From Podarcis raffonei (taxonomy: Eukaryota > Chordata > Lepidosauria > Squamata > Lacertidae): 64,000 nt of DNA. The stretch is from contig NC_070603.1 in NCBI RefSeq assembly GCF_027172205.1, positions 101,531,803-101,595,802 of the forward strand, in the 5' to 3' direction. The notes beneath the pieces are model-generated. The model was not told the origin of the DNA. It saw nothing but the letters and a program-made list of their open reading frames with translations, and did not search any database. Of the stretch, positions 1-12,015 are shown piece after piece. The position numbers and the translations under genes were made by a program. Position 1 is the first letter of the stretch. Each line of letters opens with the position of its first letter.

Positions 1-659
1 CTGAGCTCTGCTTGCCACCTTTTGTGGAGAAAGACCTGTGGGGTGAGGGGCTGTTTTGTGGGCATGCCTTCAGCCCTCCAAATCTGCTGTACCTCTGGTC
101 AGCTTGGCACAGCTCTTTTTTTCTGCAGGAAAAGCTCCCATTTTGGCTCCTTAAGCTCTTGGTTGTTGTCGTTTTGTTGGCTTTCTTCCTCTTTACCCCT
201 TCCTTGTCACTATTAGTTTGTCTTGTCATTCCCCCACTTCTTCCTCCTTGAAATAAATAAATTCCCTGGGTGCACACACACCCTTATGAAATGTACTGTG
301 CATGGCTATGGCAGGATCATCAATCTTCAGTCTGATTTACTTCCTGACTATAGAAACCCTCTGTGGGTATTCTATAACAATAAAAATGAATGCATGGAAG
401 AGGGAATTGGGGTGTGCCCACAAACATCCGCTTTCAGGGACCTGCATGTATTTCAGGATCACATCTGCACAGGAGCTTATGGGCTAAGCTTCCCCCCTGC
501 TCCTTATTTCAAGGAATGGTTCCTTATCTATAAAGCAGAAAAACTGCAACTCTCCTCCACAACTTTTAATGAATTGCAATGCTACTTGCCTAGGAGTAAG
601 TCCTTTTGTACTCCAGTGGGACTTACTTTCAAGTTAGAGATGGGGAAGAAATTCAATTC

Positions 660-1050
660 AGCCTGCGTTTAAAGGCAAATCTGCCTGATTTGCACTTTCT
701 GAAACAGTAGGCAAAACGAAAAAGAGCCATTCTTCGAAATTCATTCTTCTCTGAATTTTGCGATACAGTTCTCCAGCCAAGTCCTGGCTACAAAAATGCA
801 TATGATAAGGTAAGGTGTGCATTAAAATGCACTTGTTCATGAAAATAGTATTCAAAGGGCATTAAATTAGGGGAGAGAGAGAGAGTTAAAATTACATACC
901 AGTTTGCACTAAACTGTTGATTTTCATAAGGACTTTTTTTTTAAAGCAAACTGATGTGGAAATGTGAAGAAGTGGAACTTAAGATTGGAAAAATGAGAAA
1001 ATGGGAGAAGCACAAACAGATATTTGTTCATCCCTAGTTGCAAGCTGTGG
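660..1050. repeat. Unnamed interspersed repeat, copy 1
   Basis: This stretch shares ordered blocks with 2100-2460: an 'aaattacataccag' block, a 'gatgtggaaatg' block, and a final block ending in 'catccctag' followed by a 'gcagct/gcaagct' word. Two copies in the same order and orientation 1.4 kb apart indicate a dispersed repeat family or a local duplication. I cannot name the family and see no coding capacity. Confidence 0.45.
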
Positions 1051-2099
1051 GCAGATACCAGGTAAGGAGCAGCGTTGATGGAAAACACAAGTCTATGAAG
1101 GCCAGTCAATAACTATTCAGTGCATTCAGAACCTTAACCTTATTCATCAGTTGTTTTTCATCATGGCTTATATGCAAAATCTGTTCTGAATGCTTCTCTT
1201 TAATTTAAAAGGAGGGGGACGAGCCGTTTGAAGCATACAATTACTCCTACTGTTGTTTGCAAAAAAGATTCTAGTTTCGAAGGCTTACGGGAAAGGTTCG
1301 TTTTTACTACAAGCTTGAGATTCCACTTTCTTGGAGTTCATTGGCACAGCTTGGTCGTTTTAAGAGCCAGAGCAAATATTTCTTTGGGCATCTACTTACA
1401 TTGAGAATGTTTTCGATCGCGCATAAGAGAATTCAGAGGAGGAAGCTGTAGAGGAAAGGAACAGAGTTTTCAGAACAAAACCAAACAAAGTCTTACCTAT
1501 GGGGACATAAGATTTAAGATCCCCCCCCCCAAAAAAGGATGATGGGGCACAGAAGTAGGGGAAAGAAGCTCTACTTGAAAGTTACAAAATCTATAGTCCA
1601 ATTCAAAACAGAGATTGCTGTCTAGAGGAGAGCGCACAGACATCCTACCCCATTGCAGGTAAGAAGAAAAGTGCAGGGACAGGAAGAAGAAGATTAAGTT
1701 TCTATTGTTCCCCTTCCCACCAGACAAGTTTAGAGGATATGACATCATAGAGTTCCCTGTTTGTGATTTTCTAGCAATCATGCATTTGTGATTTGACTGC
1801 AGATCCTCAGACACCGCTGATCTGATCCAGCAGGCTCTGATTGTGTATGTTATGCTTTTCTGGGACAAGGAAGTAGACTCTGGAGTATCTAGCATTATGT
1901 GGAAACACATCCAAGACAGCACAATATCATCCTGGCATTGTGACATCATCGTGCAGCATGATGCTGCTCTCAGATAATTTAATGATGGCAATATATCTAA
2001 CATGATGTTTTCGCTAATACAAAGCACCTTCCAAGCAATTCATGCTGGAAACCTTTGCCTCATTTTTCATGAGTGCTGCTTACCTAAGTCACCCTTCTC

Positions 2100-2460
2100 A
2101 AAACAATATTTGAGCACAGATACTCTCAAAAATTCACATTTCTCTCAATTTTGCCATTCGGTTATCTAACCAAAAGGATGTGTGCAGAAGTGTGCATGTC
2201 AGGGAAGAAGTGTGCATACAAATACAATTACTGGTGCAGATAATGTACAGAAATGCACATTATATTTGGGGAAATTACATACCAGAAGTTATGCAAAGCA
2301 AAATTCTAATGAATTTTTGCAATAACTTTTTAAAAATAATAATAAAAAAGAAATGGGCAAAATGATGTGGAAATGAGGTGAACTATATGCAGTTATGATG
2401 GGGAGGGGTGGAATCTGAGAGAAACTTCAATCCGCAGATTTGCCCATCCCTAGTGGCAGC
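2100..2460. repeat. Unnamed interspersed repeat, copy 2
   Basis: Second copy of the repeat at 660-1050, with the same ordered blocks and the same 'catccctag' end. The two copies are strongly diverged, so they are old. Confidence 0.45.
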
Positions 2461-2850
2461 TCAGGGAATTATCCTGAACAGCTTACCCTGCACCAAACAC
2501 ATTCAGGCTGCCATCTTATATAAACTTACCTGCACGCAAGTCCCATTTAACCCAATGAGACTTTTTTTCCTTTGGTTATGTATGAGGTGCTGCTGTTAGA
2601 TCCATTAAAAAACCAACCTCCTGTTTAAATCAGACAGTAGCAAACTGGGACTGCTTTTGCGCTGTATGAAATCAGAACATCAGGCAGGCATAGACAACAC
2701 ACACCTGTCAACTCAGCGCAGCAACTGCTCCCATTCATATGGCAGGGCACAATAGCTACGTAGTGCAGAAGGAACAGCCAAAAGCATCTCAGCAGCTCAC
2801 CAAGGCCCCAGGGGGCTGTCAGCTGCTGCAGCTGGGTATCTGTCCAACTC

Positions 2851-2872
2851 TCCTCTCTCTCTCTCTCTCTCT
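2851..2872. repeat. (CT)n microsatellite
   Basis: About eleven CT dinucleotides in a row, seen directly. Confidence 0.9.
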
Positions 2873-3139
2873 GCATTTCAGTTGTCATCATCAGCCGGCA
2901 CAGTGCCGGAGGAGCCAAGCGCTGCCTGCAAAACACATTATTGCTCTATGATCAGGCTGTCTCCTCTGCGGATGGGAGTGGGTAGAGGGACAGTGGAGAA
3001 ATCTTTGTTCATCCTAGGCCGGCATGTCATCTGTCAGAGTCATACAATGCACCACTGTGCCTGCATTTCCCCCGTGAACCAGTGTTCTTCTTGCCTTGAT
3101 TGTCAATTTGATAAACTGCAGTTGTTGCAGGCGCGGTTC

Positions 3140-3350
3140 ACCTAAGAGTGGTTCAACAAGCAATCCCGCTTCACAGGGAACTCTGGGAATTGTAGCTCTA
3201 GGAGGGGGGATAAGGGTTCCTAACGATTCTCAGCACCCTTAACAAACTACAGCTCCCAGAATTCTTTGGCGGACAGAGCCATGATTGCTTAAAGTGGTAT
3301 CAAAGTGCTGAAATTTGTGATGTGAATGTGGCCTGATACTTCAAGACCAC
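3140..3350. mobile_element. hAT-like palindromic MITE ('cccagaattc' family)
   Basis: The two halves are inverted around about 3220. A left block reading 'ctctgggaattgtagctct' is mirrored by a right block containing 'ctacagctcccagaattct'. Related copies lie at 5108-5472 and 15165-15345. Non-autonomous; no open frame. The hAT assignment comes from general resemblance, and I did not verify an 8-bp target duplication. Confidence 0.5.
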
Positions 3351-3426
3351 TGCTTGGCGATCTAAAGATCTCATTGCTCTTTCAACATTTGAAAGTACCG
3401 TACTTTTCCATGTATAAGGCGAGGTA

Positions 3427-3781
3427 AAGTAAAGGTAAAGGGACCCCTGACCATTAGGTCCAGTCGTGGCCGACTCTGGGGTTGCGGCGCTCATCTCGCT
3501 TTATTGGCCGAGGAAGCCGGTGTACAGCTTCCGGGTCATGTGGCCAGTATGACTAAGCCGCTTCTGGCGAACCAGAGCAGCGCACGGAAATGCCGTTTAC
3601 CTTCCCGCCGGAGCGGTTCCTATTTATCTACTTGCACTTTGACGTGCTTTCAGACTGGTAGGTTGGCAGGAGCAGGGACCAAGCAATGGGAGCTCACCCC
3701 GTCGTGGGGATTCGAACCACTGGCCTTCTGATCGGCAAGTCCTAGGCTCTGTGGTTTAACCCACAGCGCCACCTGCGTCCC
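3427..3781 (-). mobile_element. Sauria SINE, full length
   Basis: Reading the minus strand, the element starts with a tRNA-like head (A-box-like 'gtggcgctgtgggttaaacc', then a B box 'ggttcgaatcc'). It continues through a body ending in a BovB-like 'gagtcggccacgactgga' block and finishes in a 'ctttacctttac' tail. The 13-bp flanks 3414-3426 and 3782-3794 agree at 12 of 13 positions and are the target-site duplication. The element has pol III promoter elements but encodes no protein. Confidence 0.85.
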
Positions 3782-3892
3782 ATAACGCGAGGTATTTTTA
3801 CTTTAAAACTATGTTAAAAATAGGGGGTCGTCTTATACACGGATAGTGGGGGGTGGGATGGGTGATTGGTTGCAGCTGCGAGCAGGAGCTTG

Positions 3893-4050
3893 TCTTTGGC
3901 AATTTGGTGGGTGATTGGTGGCTGTGTCAAGGGCTGCTTTGGATTGGCAGCTGCTGCAGTAATTTGGCTGGTGATTGGTGGCTGTGGCAAGGGCAGCTGT
4001 GGATTGGCTGCCACTGCGGCAATTGGGCATGCAATTGCCGGCTGCTGTTG
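3893..4050. repeat. Tandem duplication, period about 60 bp
   Basis: The block beginning 'caatttggtgggtgattggt' recurs about 60 bases later, followed by a third partial unit. It lies inside the TA-flanked element at 3398-4219, so it is part of that element's interior. Confidence 0.7.
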
Positions 4051-5107
4051 GTGAGCGGGGAGATGCTTCGTGGCCTTGGCTTTCAGCATCCCCCCCCCAA
4101 AAAAAACCTGAACAACTCAGGGCAATCCCCCCCAAAATAAGCTCAACAACTCTGGGCCATCTCCCCCCAAATATAGGGGTTGTTTTATACATGGGGGCAT
4201 TATACACAGAAAAATACAGTATATTTTAAAATAATCTATATTGCTTTGATAGCTACAGTATTTGGACATATGGACTGCTTATGTTAACATCTGTGTTAGA
4301 ATTGATGGATTCTTTATATTGGCAATGTGAGCTGCTGATGTTTCTTTTGTCTTTTTGTTATATTTTTTATGTATACACCCACCAAGGAAAAAAAGTAAAA
4401 ATAAAGAAAAATGCCTTAAGCCTTAAAGTATTGGACCATTTATCCAAGAAAAAAGAAATATGCACTGGAAGTTTTATGGGAAATGTTACACTTGGAATTG
4501 GTCGCCAAAATGTAAAGAGCATAATTCGGTACAATGTCTTTGTCCAAGCAAGTTCCAGGTTGTCAATCAAGACTGAAAAGTAGATTATCAGCGATGTTCA
4601 ATCAATGGAAACCCATCAGTGAGGGACAAAGCAGAAGCAAAAAACTAAAGTGTTTAGAGTTAATTGCCAGTCCCAAACAGGAAACATGAGGACTAGTTAC
4701 AAAAGAGACGGATCATCAATTGAAATGGACCTTGGGGGTTAATTACATGGATTTCCACTATGCTGTTAAAACGTGGCATACCTGAGATAGGCAAGTGAAG
4801 CAACAGCTAGACAAAACAACAAGCATAAACTAAGTAGACTGAAAAGGGAATAGAACTTCATTTCTAACCACCTAAGAAGGAATTGTATTTTTAAAAAAGA
4901 GGATTTTGCTGCCACATCTGTATTTTTAAAGAGATGAGCGTCTAATTCAAATGTACACATTCCTTTCTCTTCATGGTTCATGTATGCATCTTTTAACTGG
5001 GTTTTCCTCCTCCTCCTCCAGAGTAAGTGTGGGTCGCCATCACATATCACTACTTCTGGGGCCTTTTTACTCTAAAGCTTTGAACTAACACAGCCAGCAC
5101 TGCGTTT

Positions 5108-5243
5108 TCTTAGCTCACATCCACAGCATACATTTAAAGCACAGGATTTCCCCAAATAATTCTGGGAGCTGCAGTTTGTTAAGGATCCTGGGAATTGTAA
5201 CTCTGAGGGGGGGGACAACAGTTCTCAGGATTCGTTGGAGGAA

Positions 5244-5285
<42 letters not shown>

Positions 5286-5472
5286 TTTATTTATATCCCG
5301 CCCTCCCCAGCCGAAGCCGGGCTCAGAGCAGCTAACAACAGTAAAATGATACAACATTCATTATAAAATCAGTTCAAATCAGATTAATGGCAACCAGTGG
5401 GCTAGAGTTCTGTGAGGATTGCCAAAGGAGGGGGGTCATGTGCTTTAAACATAACTGCGTGGATGTAACCTT
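5108..5472. mobile_element. hAT-like MITE split by a LINE tail
   Basis: The left end ('catccacagcatacatttaa') and right end ('aacataactgcgtggatg') are inverted relatives, and the interior has the 'ctgggagctgcagtttgtt' block of the family. The element is interrupted at about 5245-5402 by a (TAA)n run and a minus-strand LINE 3' end. Confidence 0.5.
5245..5402 (-). mobile_element. CR1/L2-group LINE 3' end with (TTA)n tail
   Basis: On the minus strand a 'gggcgggatataaataaaatt' type 3' end runs into a long (TTA)n microsatellite (5245-5283). This is a 5'-truncated copy lying inside the MITE at 5108-5472. Confidence 0.6.
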
Positions 5473-5529
5473 AGAAATAGTTTAAAAGTAAGGAACTACC
5501 AGGAAAGACTGGGCTGTCAGGAGCTAGAA

Positions 5530-6105
5530 TCAGGAGTAGGTCAGCAATAAAACATCCGGTGTCAGGTTTTTTTCAAATAAACCAAAACAGCGCAGGCCTA
5601 GTGATCACAGCTAGTCATCCCATTAGGTCTTGCCCCAATGAGGCAATTATGAGGGCTGAAGGTCCCTGCCTTCTCAACGCTCTCCAAGACTCTTCTCCTG
5701 GGTCCTTCCCCAGCAGCCTAAGGCACCTTTGTCGTGTCTTTCTTTGCTCCATCCTCTTCATCCCTCGTTGTGTTCTGGGAGTCCAGGAGGGAGGAAAGTT
5801 GGTCACAGCAGGAGAGGGAGACTCCCTGGATTCTTCTGCCTCATCTCTGCCTCTTGACTCCCCTCTGCCTCTGCTTTTGCTTCTGGATTGCTCTCTGCCA
5901 CAGCTTCTTCCTGCTCACTAAAACTTGTTGCCTCTTCAGCTTCCGACACCTCCTCCTCCCAGTCTGCTCCCTCTTCTCCCTCTGACCACTCACTGCCGCC
6001 CTACCACCAATCCCCTGGCTCTGAGCCTTCTTCCCTTGGGGATTCCACAGACAATGCCTTCCACTACTGTTCTGTATCCAGCCAGTCCATGACATGCACC
6101 ACCTC
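5530..6105 (-). mobile_element. Possible LTR-type fossil, uncertain
   Basis: On the minus strand the segment begins 'tgtcatggactgg', is purine-rich (Glu/Gly-rich if translated), and ends near a 'tttattgctgacctactcc' stretch and a 'ctgaca' word. TGTCA...TGACA ends would suit a solo LTR. I could not confirm a flanking target duplication or any internal region. It could be another dispersed repeat. Confidence 0.25.
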
Positions 6106-6324
6106 AGTAACAAAGAACTCTGCATAAATTGGAGCAGACCTTGCTTGGCAAAGTTCGTAGGCATGTGATCCAATCTGCACTTCTATGTTCTGATCTAAGC
6201 ATGGACCAGGAAGGTTCTCATCAAATTGTAGAATGAACCAAAATTCTCCATCCCTTATCTCATTTACATGTAAACAAAGAAACCCCAGAAGGGACAGTAT
6301 TAAACCAAGGAAAAGGCCTGCCAC

Positions 6325-6686
6325 CTTTCCAAGCTTTCCCTAAATGGCCTTGGCCCAGTATACCTGAAGGAGTGTCTCCACCCCCATCATTCTACCCGGA
6401 CACTGAGGTCCAGCACCGAGGGCCTTCTGGCGGTTCCCTCACTGCGAGAAGCCAAGTTACAGGGAACCAGGCAGAGGGCCTTCTCAGTAGTGGCACCCAC
6501 CCTGTGGAACGTCCTCCCACCAGATGTCAAAGAGAACAACAACTACCAGACTTTTAGAAGACATCTGAAGGCAGCCCTGTTTAGGGAAGCTTTAATGTTT
6601 GGTGTATTACAGTATTTTAATATTTTGTTGGAAGCCACCCAGAGTGGCTGGGGAAGCACAGCCCGATGGGCGGGGTATAAATAATA

Positions 6687-6728
<42 letters not shown>
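6325..6728 (+). mobile_element. CR1/L2-group LINE 3' end with (ATT)n tail
   Basis: This stretch matches, block for block, the 3' part of the larger LINE copy at 18226-19430: 'cccagtatacctgaagga', 'cagagggccttctcag', 'gaagacatctgaaggcag' and 'cagagtggctggggaa'. It encodes the end of the reverse-transcriptase ORF and the 3' UTR. The tail is an (ATT)n run at 6689-6728. Only about 400 bp remain, so this is a dead 5'-truncated copy. Confidence 0.75.
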
Positions 6729-6731
<3 letters not shown>

Positions 6732-7308
6732 AGCTCTCAAAAAGTTACTTTATTGTGGTTGGCCATTTTTGTAGTAGCCACATCGAGGAGGATCATTGCA
6801 GGTACGCTTACTCATTTGCCCTCAATTCACTATTGCTGCAGGTACATCCATTCATTGTAGCAAAGAGCCGCGATACAACATCAAGTTGCGCTGAATTTAA
6901 AAGGCCCCATTATAGCTGTTATCACAGTATTGTATGCTGCAGCTGTTCTCCGGAGATTAGCATACGCATTTGGATAATGTGATAAAAGACCAGACCTAAA
7001 TAGAATTCATGTAGCACTTCTCTGCAGAGGCGCACGTCTTCCTGGCATGAGGTGAGGAGGAGTTGAATGCGCTCTTTGTAGAAAGAGAGAACAAGAACAA
7101 CAGAATCCTCCAGACTGGCCTTGGATTTGGAAGGGAACCTGATCACAGGTAACTAGAAAAGATGGGAGGAAATGATGCTTGTCCTTTATTCCCTCTGCCC
7201 AGCAAAGACAAAAAACCCAAGCAGTGCCCTGCACTAAGCCGATAGGTAAAAAGAGAAGGAAGGAAGGTGCTTGTGAAGGCCAGCCAAGAAGAAATGAAAA
7301 CAATGTTT

Positions 7309-7545
7309 GGAAGAAGAGTTTGGATTTGATATCCCGCTTTATCACTACCCTAAGGTGTCTCAAAATCTCCTTTTCCCTTCCTCCCCCACAACAAACACTC
7401 TGTGAGGTGAGTGAGGCTGAGAGTCTTCAGAGAAGTGTGACTAGCCCAAGGTCACCCAGCAGCTGCATGTGGAGGAGCGAGGAAGCGAACCCGGTTCACC
7501 AGATTACGAGTCCACTGCTCTTAACCACTACACCACACTGGGTCT
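7309..7545 (-). mobile_element. MIR/CORE-like tRNA-derived SINE
   Basis: On the minus strand it opens with a tRNA-like 'gtgtggtgtagtggttaaga' head. A later 'gaccttgggctagtcacac' core and a 'cctcacagagtgtttgttg' block follow, in the order known for MIR-type SINEs. The copy is old and diverged. Confidence 0.55.
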
Positions 7546-10500
7546 CATATACCAGCCACTATCAATCTATGATAGTTGGAGAAAACCATCCTTTGACTTT
7601 CAGACTGATTTCCGTGATTGGCTGATGGTATCGACCCTGGAAGTGCGGGCAGGGTGGTGGCAGCACGGGGACCTACAGATCCCCACCCACCAGATTGGCC
7701 AGTGAGGGCTGAATCTCCTTCCATGCTGACTGGTTTTTTAGGGATGTTGGGGAATTCAGCTGAAGACAGAAACGGGAGTGGAAATTGCCGGTTTGCTTAT
7801 GGGTTCCATGTCCAGAATGGAAATCAGTCCAGTGAATACAATTGGTATTTGCTGCTGCTGCTGTACTGTGTTTCCTTTGCACTGAAATGAATGGGGTGGA
7901 ATAATGCTGATGACACATTATTGGTTATGTGAATTTAATAAGCTATGTAATGTCACCACAGTGGACAGTGAGACAAATAGCAGAAAAATACGAATAGGAA
8001 AAATGACAAATAGGAAAAGGAACTACAGAGGAATGGTGCATGCAATGAATACAAGGGGGAATGGAAACTGATGCCTTCTGATCTGCCAAGGCAGATCAAC
8101 AAAGGAGAGAGAAAGATGCCAGCAGCTGACCACAAGGCCTCGTTGGCTGTGCCTAGGGAAGGACCCTTACCCGTAGAAGGACAAATCGAGCTGAGTCAAG
8201 GTGTGAAGAGAGTGAGGGAGAAAGAAATTGGGTTTGAAAAAGGAGAAAGGCAGGGGAACTCATTCCAACAATATTGAATGCAATAGTTCATTTGCCAATG
8301 AAATGTTCAAAACTAAAAACGCACCTGAAAAGCAGATAACATTCCCTGCGACCCAATCGCCTTCAGTCCTTCTCCTCACCTCCACCTTAAGAACACTTTG
8401 TGGGCCATTATTATAGGAGCTGCTTCTCACATGGGCTTATAGGTGCTGGTGCCACATGCAGATGTATTCATCTGAGGTGCATGCAGAACTCTCTCTCTCT
8501 CTCTCTCTCTCTTAATATTATTTTATTAATTTTCCAAAAACAAAAAATAAAAGCAACAATACATATTCAAACATAAAAAGTAGAGTTGACTTCCTACTCC
8601 CTTCCCTGGTTCTACTGTTTGTCATCATACCGCATGTCCATTTTAAATGATAAAACCATTAAAATTACTTATTGTCCAGTCATTATGTCTTTACAAGTCT
8701 TTTCAAAATCCTGCTAATGTGTTAACCTGTGTACATTGCTTCTGTATATATGCAATAAAGTCCTTCTAATCTTTAAATTCATTGTCATCTCTTCCTCTTA
8801 GTCAATTTTGCCATTTCAGCATATTCCATTAACTTCACTTGCCAATCTTCTTTAGCTGGGACACCTTCTTCTTTCCAATGTTGTGCTAATAATATTTGGC
8901 ACCCACAGTGGCCAAACTGATGGGAACCAACCCCTCAAGCAGGATGGGAGTGCAATAGCACTTTCCTGCTACTGTTCTCCAGCAACTGGCATAGACACCC
9001 CAACCAGGCATCCACACACCAACCAGGCATTGCCATGAAGTGGATGGGAATGACTAGCTTATGTAAACAGAGACAAACTGGGGCTGCCGATTCAGGAAAA
9101 CAATGATCAAACTCAATAAAGTCTCTAATTGTGTAAATGAGCTCCCTAGCCAAACCAACAACACTGCTTCTATTGCCAACTTGTGCAATAGTCTCAGTCC
9201 TTGGCTGCTCTTCACCTCCCCCAACAACATTGTGTTTTTTGCGTTGTTTTTTTTTAAAGAGCATCTTGTAGTGCAATCAATACCCAGAATGTAGCAGAGT
9301 GATGGCAAAGAAAAGGATGTAATTTGTGCAATCACGCGAGGGGGAAAAAAAAATAACCACTCTGCTTTGGACTTGTGAAAGACAAGGGCAATCAGTGGTG
9401 CTTCTGAAGACCTTCGGAATGATGTGGAAGAGATGAAGAGCATGCAATTATAAGTGAGCGCAGCAAAGCTGTTCTCGTTAATTATATACTAAAGCAATGG
9501 GAAATTAACTAACCTGTGGATGCCTCTGATGTGGCTATAATCAGCCATCAGCAAAAGTGTTTCGGCAGAAAGAAAAAGATAGCTTGAAAAAAGAAAAACC
9601 CCACAGCCAAGAGTCACAAAAATCACTCTAAAACAAAGACACAGCTATTCAAGCATTCAGCTGGAAGTGTGAAAACAAAGTGAAGAAGCAATAAGGTTGC
9701 AAGACCAAAGACGTGCACTCCAGACAAATAGGATGGCACTTGACAGTACCTCTGCCGCTCTCAGGTCACATCCACACCATACACTTAAAGCACGTGCTTC
9801 TGACTCCTCTCAAACTGTAGGATCCTTGTACCTCATTGCAGCTCTTCTGCTAGAACTCAGTCCTAGGTGCAGGCTATGACAGCTAAGGGGCTGAAACACA
9901 GACGCGCTGGGAGAAGTGAGTTTTGCTGGCACGACTCTGTGCCAACGTTCTCTGTTTTGCTGATGCAGCTCTCCCAGTCTAAGACCCCAAACAGGTGAGA
10001 GTGTTGGGATTCACAGGATGCTGTGTAAATAAGTCTGCAGGCTTCAGTATGCTAGTTGATGCAACAGGCTGATGCAATACTTTTTGTGAAGGTGCTGGGT
10101 CAGAATGACTCAGCAGTAATGTGCTGACAGTTGATTGGCTGTCATCTGTTTAAAAGGGAAGCCTGTCCAATCTAACTAAAACTCCTTTCCAAAACCCTTT
10201 GACTGCCTTCGAACCCCAGACCCTCAGCATGTTACAAAGGCATGAGGCAAGAGGAGCTAGAACACAAACCAAACACTGGAGAAACAAACCATGGGTTTTT
10301 TGATTTTTTTAATCTTCTGTGGAACAGCTTGTGGTTTGTTAAACAAAACCATGGCTTAGCTCTATGTACAAAGCTGGCTACAATGAACTATTTGTGACTA
10401 TTATTTATTTGTATTATTTTCCCCTTGAAAAGCCTGGTAGCTGGGAAGTATGCTTAAAACACAGGTGTTTTTTAAGATTTCATTGCAGCTGATCACTCAC

Positions 10501-10757
10501 CTGAACAGAAAAGCTGGTTTCAAATAGATGAAGTGTCTTGTCCATTCTGCTGTAGTCAGAACATCTCTCTGTTTCTCCTGTGTGAAATTGTGGCCGTACT
10601 GTCTTGCTGATGCCGACAAACAGTCATGGATATGGTCAAGAATATTTTGCTGAGACTGAGCAGCTGTGCAGATTGGCATGCCTCTGCCAACTATCTGAAG
10701 CAATGTAGCAGGCCAGTTGAGTGACAGAGGTCTGCTGAACTGAAATTCCCTAAAAAT
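7546..10757. other. Gene-free flank with simple repeats
   Basis: No exon was recognised. A (CT)n run lies near 8490-8513. The AT-rich stretch 8510-8900 looks like a minus-strand LINE 3' UTR (L1-like wording 'ttccaatgttgtgctaataa' at its end), but I cannot confirm it. An 'aaaccatgg' repeat block lies at about 10250-10380. Confidence 0.45.
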
Positions 10758-10902
10758 CATTATTGAATTGTAGAATTGGAAGGGACACTGAGGATCATCT
10801 CGTCCAATGCCTGCAATGCAGGAATTTTCAGCTGTCCCATACAGGGATCAAACCAGCAACCTTGGTTTTATCAGCACCATGCTCTAAGCAAGTGAGCTAC
10901 AT
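10758..10902 (-). mobile_element. tRNA-derived SINE with CR1-type 3' end
   Basis: On the minus strand a tRNA-Ile-like head ('gtagctcacttgcttagagc', then a 'ggtttgatccc' B box) leads into a CR1-like 3' end ('tccttccaattctacaatt'). About 145 bp, no protein. Confidence 0.6.
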
Positions 10903-11836
10903 AGTGCACACAGTTAAAAAGAAAACCCAATGAGCAAAGATGAAATATGTGGGTGCACACACACAAACTTTGGCTTAATTTAATTAATGTTAAGGGGATG
11001 TCTCAGAAAAATGAATTCTACTCACATTACTAGACAGATTCCTTATGGTATCCCCCACCGCCCCGTTAAAGTAAACTGTCATAAAGGAAAGACTTTCCCC
11101 CTCCTGAACATTATTAGATTTAATGTGCTCGTGTACTTAAGAGAATGTTGTTAAACTTTTCTCTGGCTTAACTTCACCAAAGTCAATAGTCACAACGCCA
11201 ACGGAGCATTTTGCTCAGCATAGCTAAGTTTATGACAATTAAAGAGTATTATTTTTGGACGTGAAGACTTCCACGGATTGTAAAATGTCAACAATAATTA
11301 GTTATTTAAACAGTCCATAATCTTCTAGAAACCTTTCTCAGAAAAACACAGCATGTAATACACCCTCTGGGTTTGTAAAAAGATGCGGAGATATATGTTT
11401 ATAAGATGCAATGTATAAATCAAGGATGTATCAGTATTCCTCTAGTCAAGGCTTTTAAAAGCACCGAAAGAATAAAAGAGTAATGGGGGGGAATGGGCTT
11501 CAAATGCCAGTTGCTTTGAATTCCCCCATTCTGTGAGCAGTAGGAAGCTGCAGAGCAGCTTTGCAGCAGCACCAGTTTCCTGTGGGATAAGAGACCTTTG
11601 AAGACTGCGTTGCACATTTAGTAATAAACACAGAATCACTTTTCTCTACCCGGTCAAAATCAAATAGCCCAAATTGCCTTTTTTCGACCGTGCTTCACAT
11701 TTAGGTTGGACAAAAGAGCCTCACAGTTTCTGGTCACCCTACAGGCCTAAGTGAGTGAGAGCCATTCTAATGATCACCACCATTAATTCATACCTTCCAA
11801 CATTTCTCCGATGAATATAGAGACATCTTATTCCAT
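10903..11836. other. Gene-free flank, nothing recognised
   Basis: AT-rich sequence without long frames or recognisable repeats. Confidence 0.5.
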
Positions 11837-11871
<35 letters not shown>

Positions 11872-12015
11872 CTTTTATTATTTATACCCTGCCCATCTGA
11901 CTGGGTTGCCCCAGCCACTCTAGAGGGCTTCCAACATATATAAAAACATAGCAAAATGTTAAACATTTAAAAACTTCCCTATATAGGGATGTCTTCAGAT
12001 GTCTTCTAAAGGTCG
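11837..12015 (-). mobile_element. CR1/L2-group LINE 3' end with (TTG)n tail
   Basis: In minus orientation it has the 'gggcagggtataaataataa' end, then a microsatellite (11837-11871, reading CAA on the plus strand). It belongs to the same 3' family as 6325-6728 and 18226-19430 and is 5' truncated to about 145 bp plus tail. Confidence 0.65.

Larger units (their letters stand above)
1..2630. other. Gene-free left flank
   Basis: I recognise no exon, RNA gene or intact transposon protein here. Open frames are short and lack domain-like sequence. A fragment near 585-625 resembles a common reptilian interspersed repeat with the wording 'gggacttactt'. Two copies of an unnamed repeat are listed separately. 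In mammals, from memory, the next gene on this side of PSMD6 is PRICKLE2, at a distance; none of its exons was seen. Confidence 0.6.
3398..4219. mobile_element. Non-autonomous TA-flanked DNA transposon, host of a nested SINE
   Basis: The ends are imperfect inverted repeats: the first 20 bases (from 'ccgtacttttcc') match the reverse complement of the last 20 (to 'gaaaaatacag') at most positions. TA dinucleotides flank both ends (3396-3397 and 4220-4221), as Tc1/mariner-type insertions leave. The interior has no transposase frame. It holds a Sauria SINE (3427-3781) and a roughly 60-bp tandem duplication (3893-4050). The SINE must be the later insertion. Confidence 0.65.

Noticed and set aside
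3700-3781. tRNA gene at the SINE head (also near 63780-63840)
   Set aside because: A and B boxes are present, but the sequence is the head of a Sauria SINE in a repeat family and no cloverleaf acceptor closes it.
6599-6740. Leu- or Ile-rich short proteins near 5.2, 6.7 and 11.8 kb
   Set aside because: They are translations of (ATT)n and (CAA)n microsatellites.
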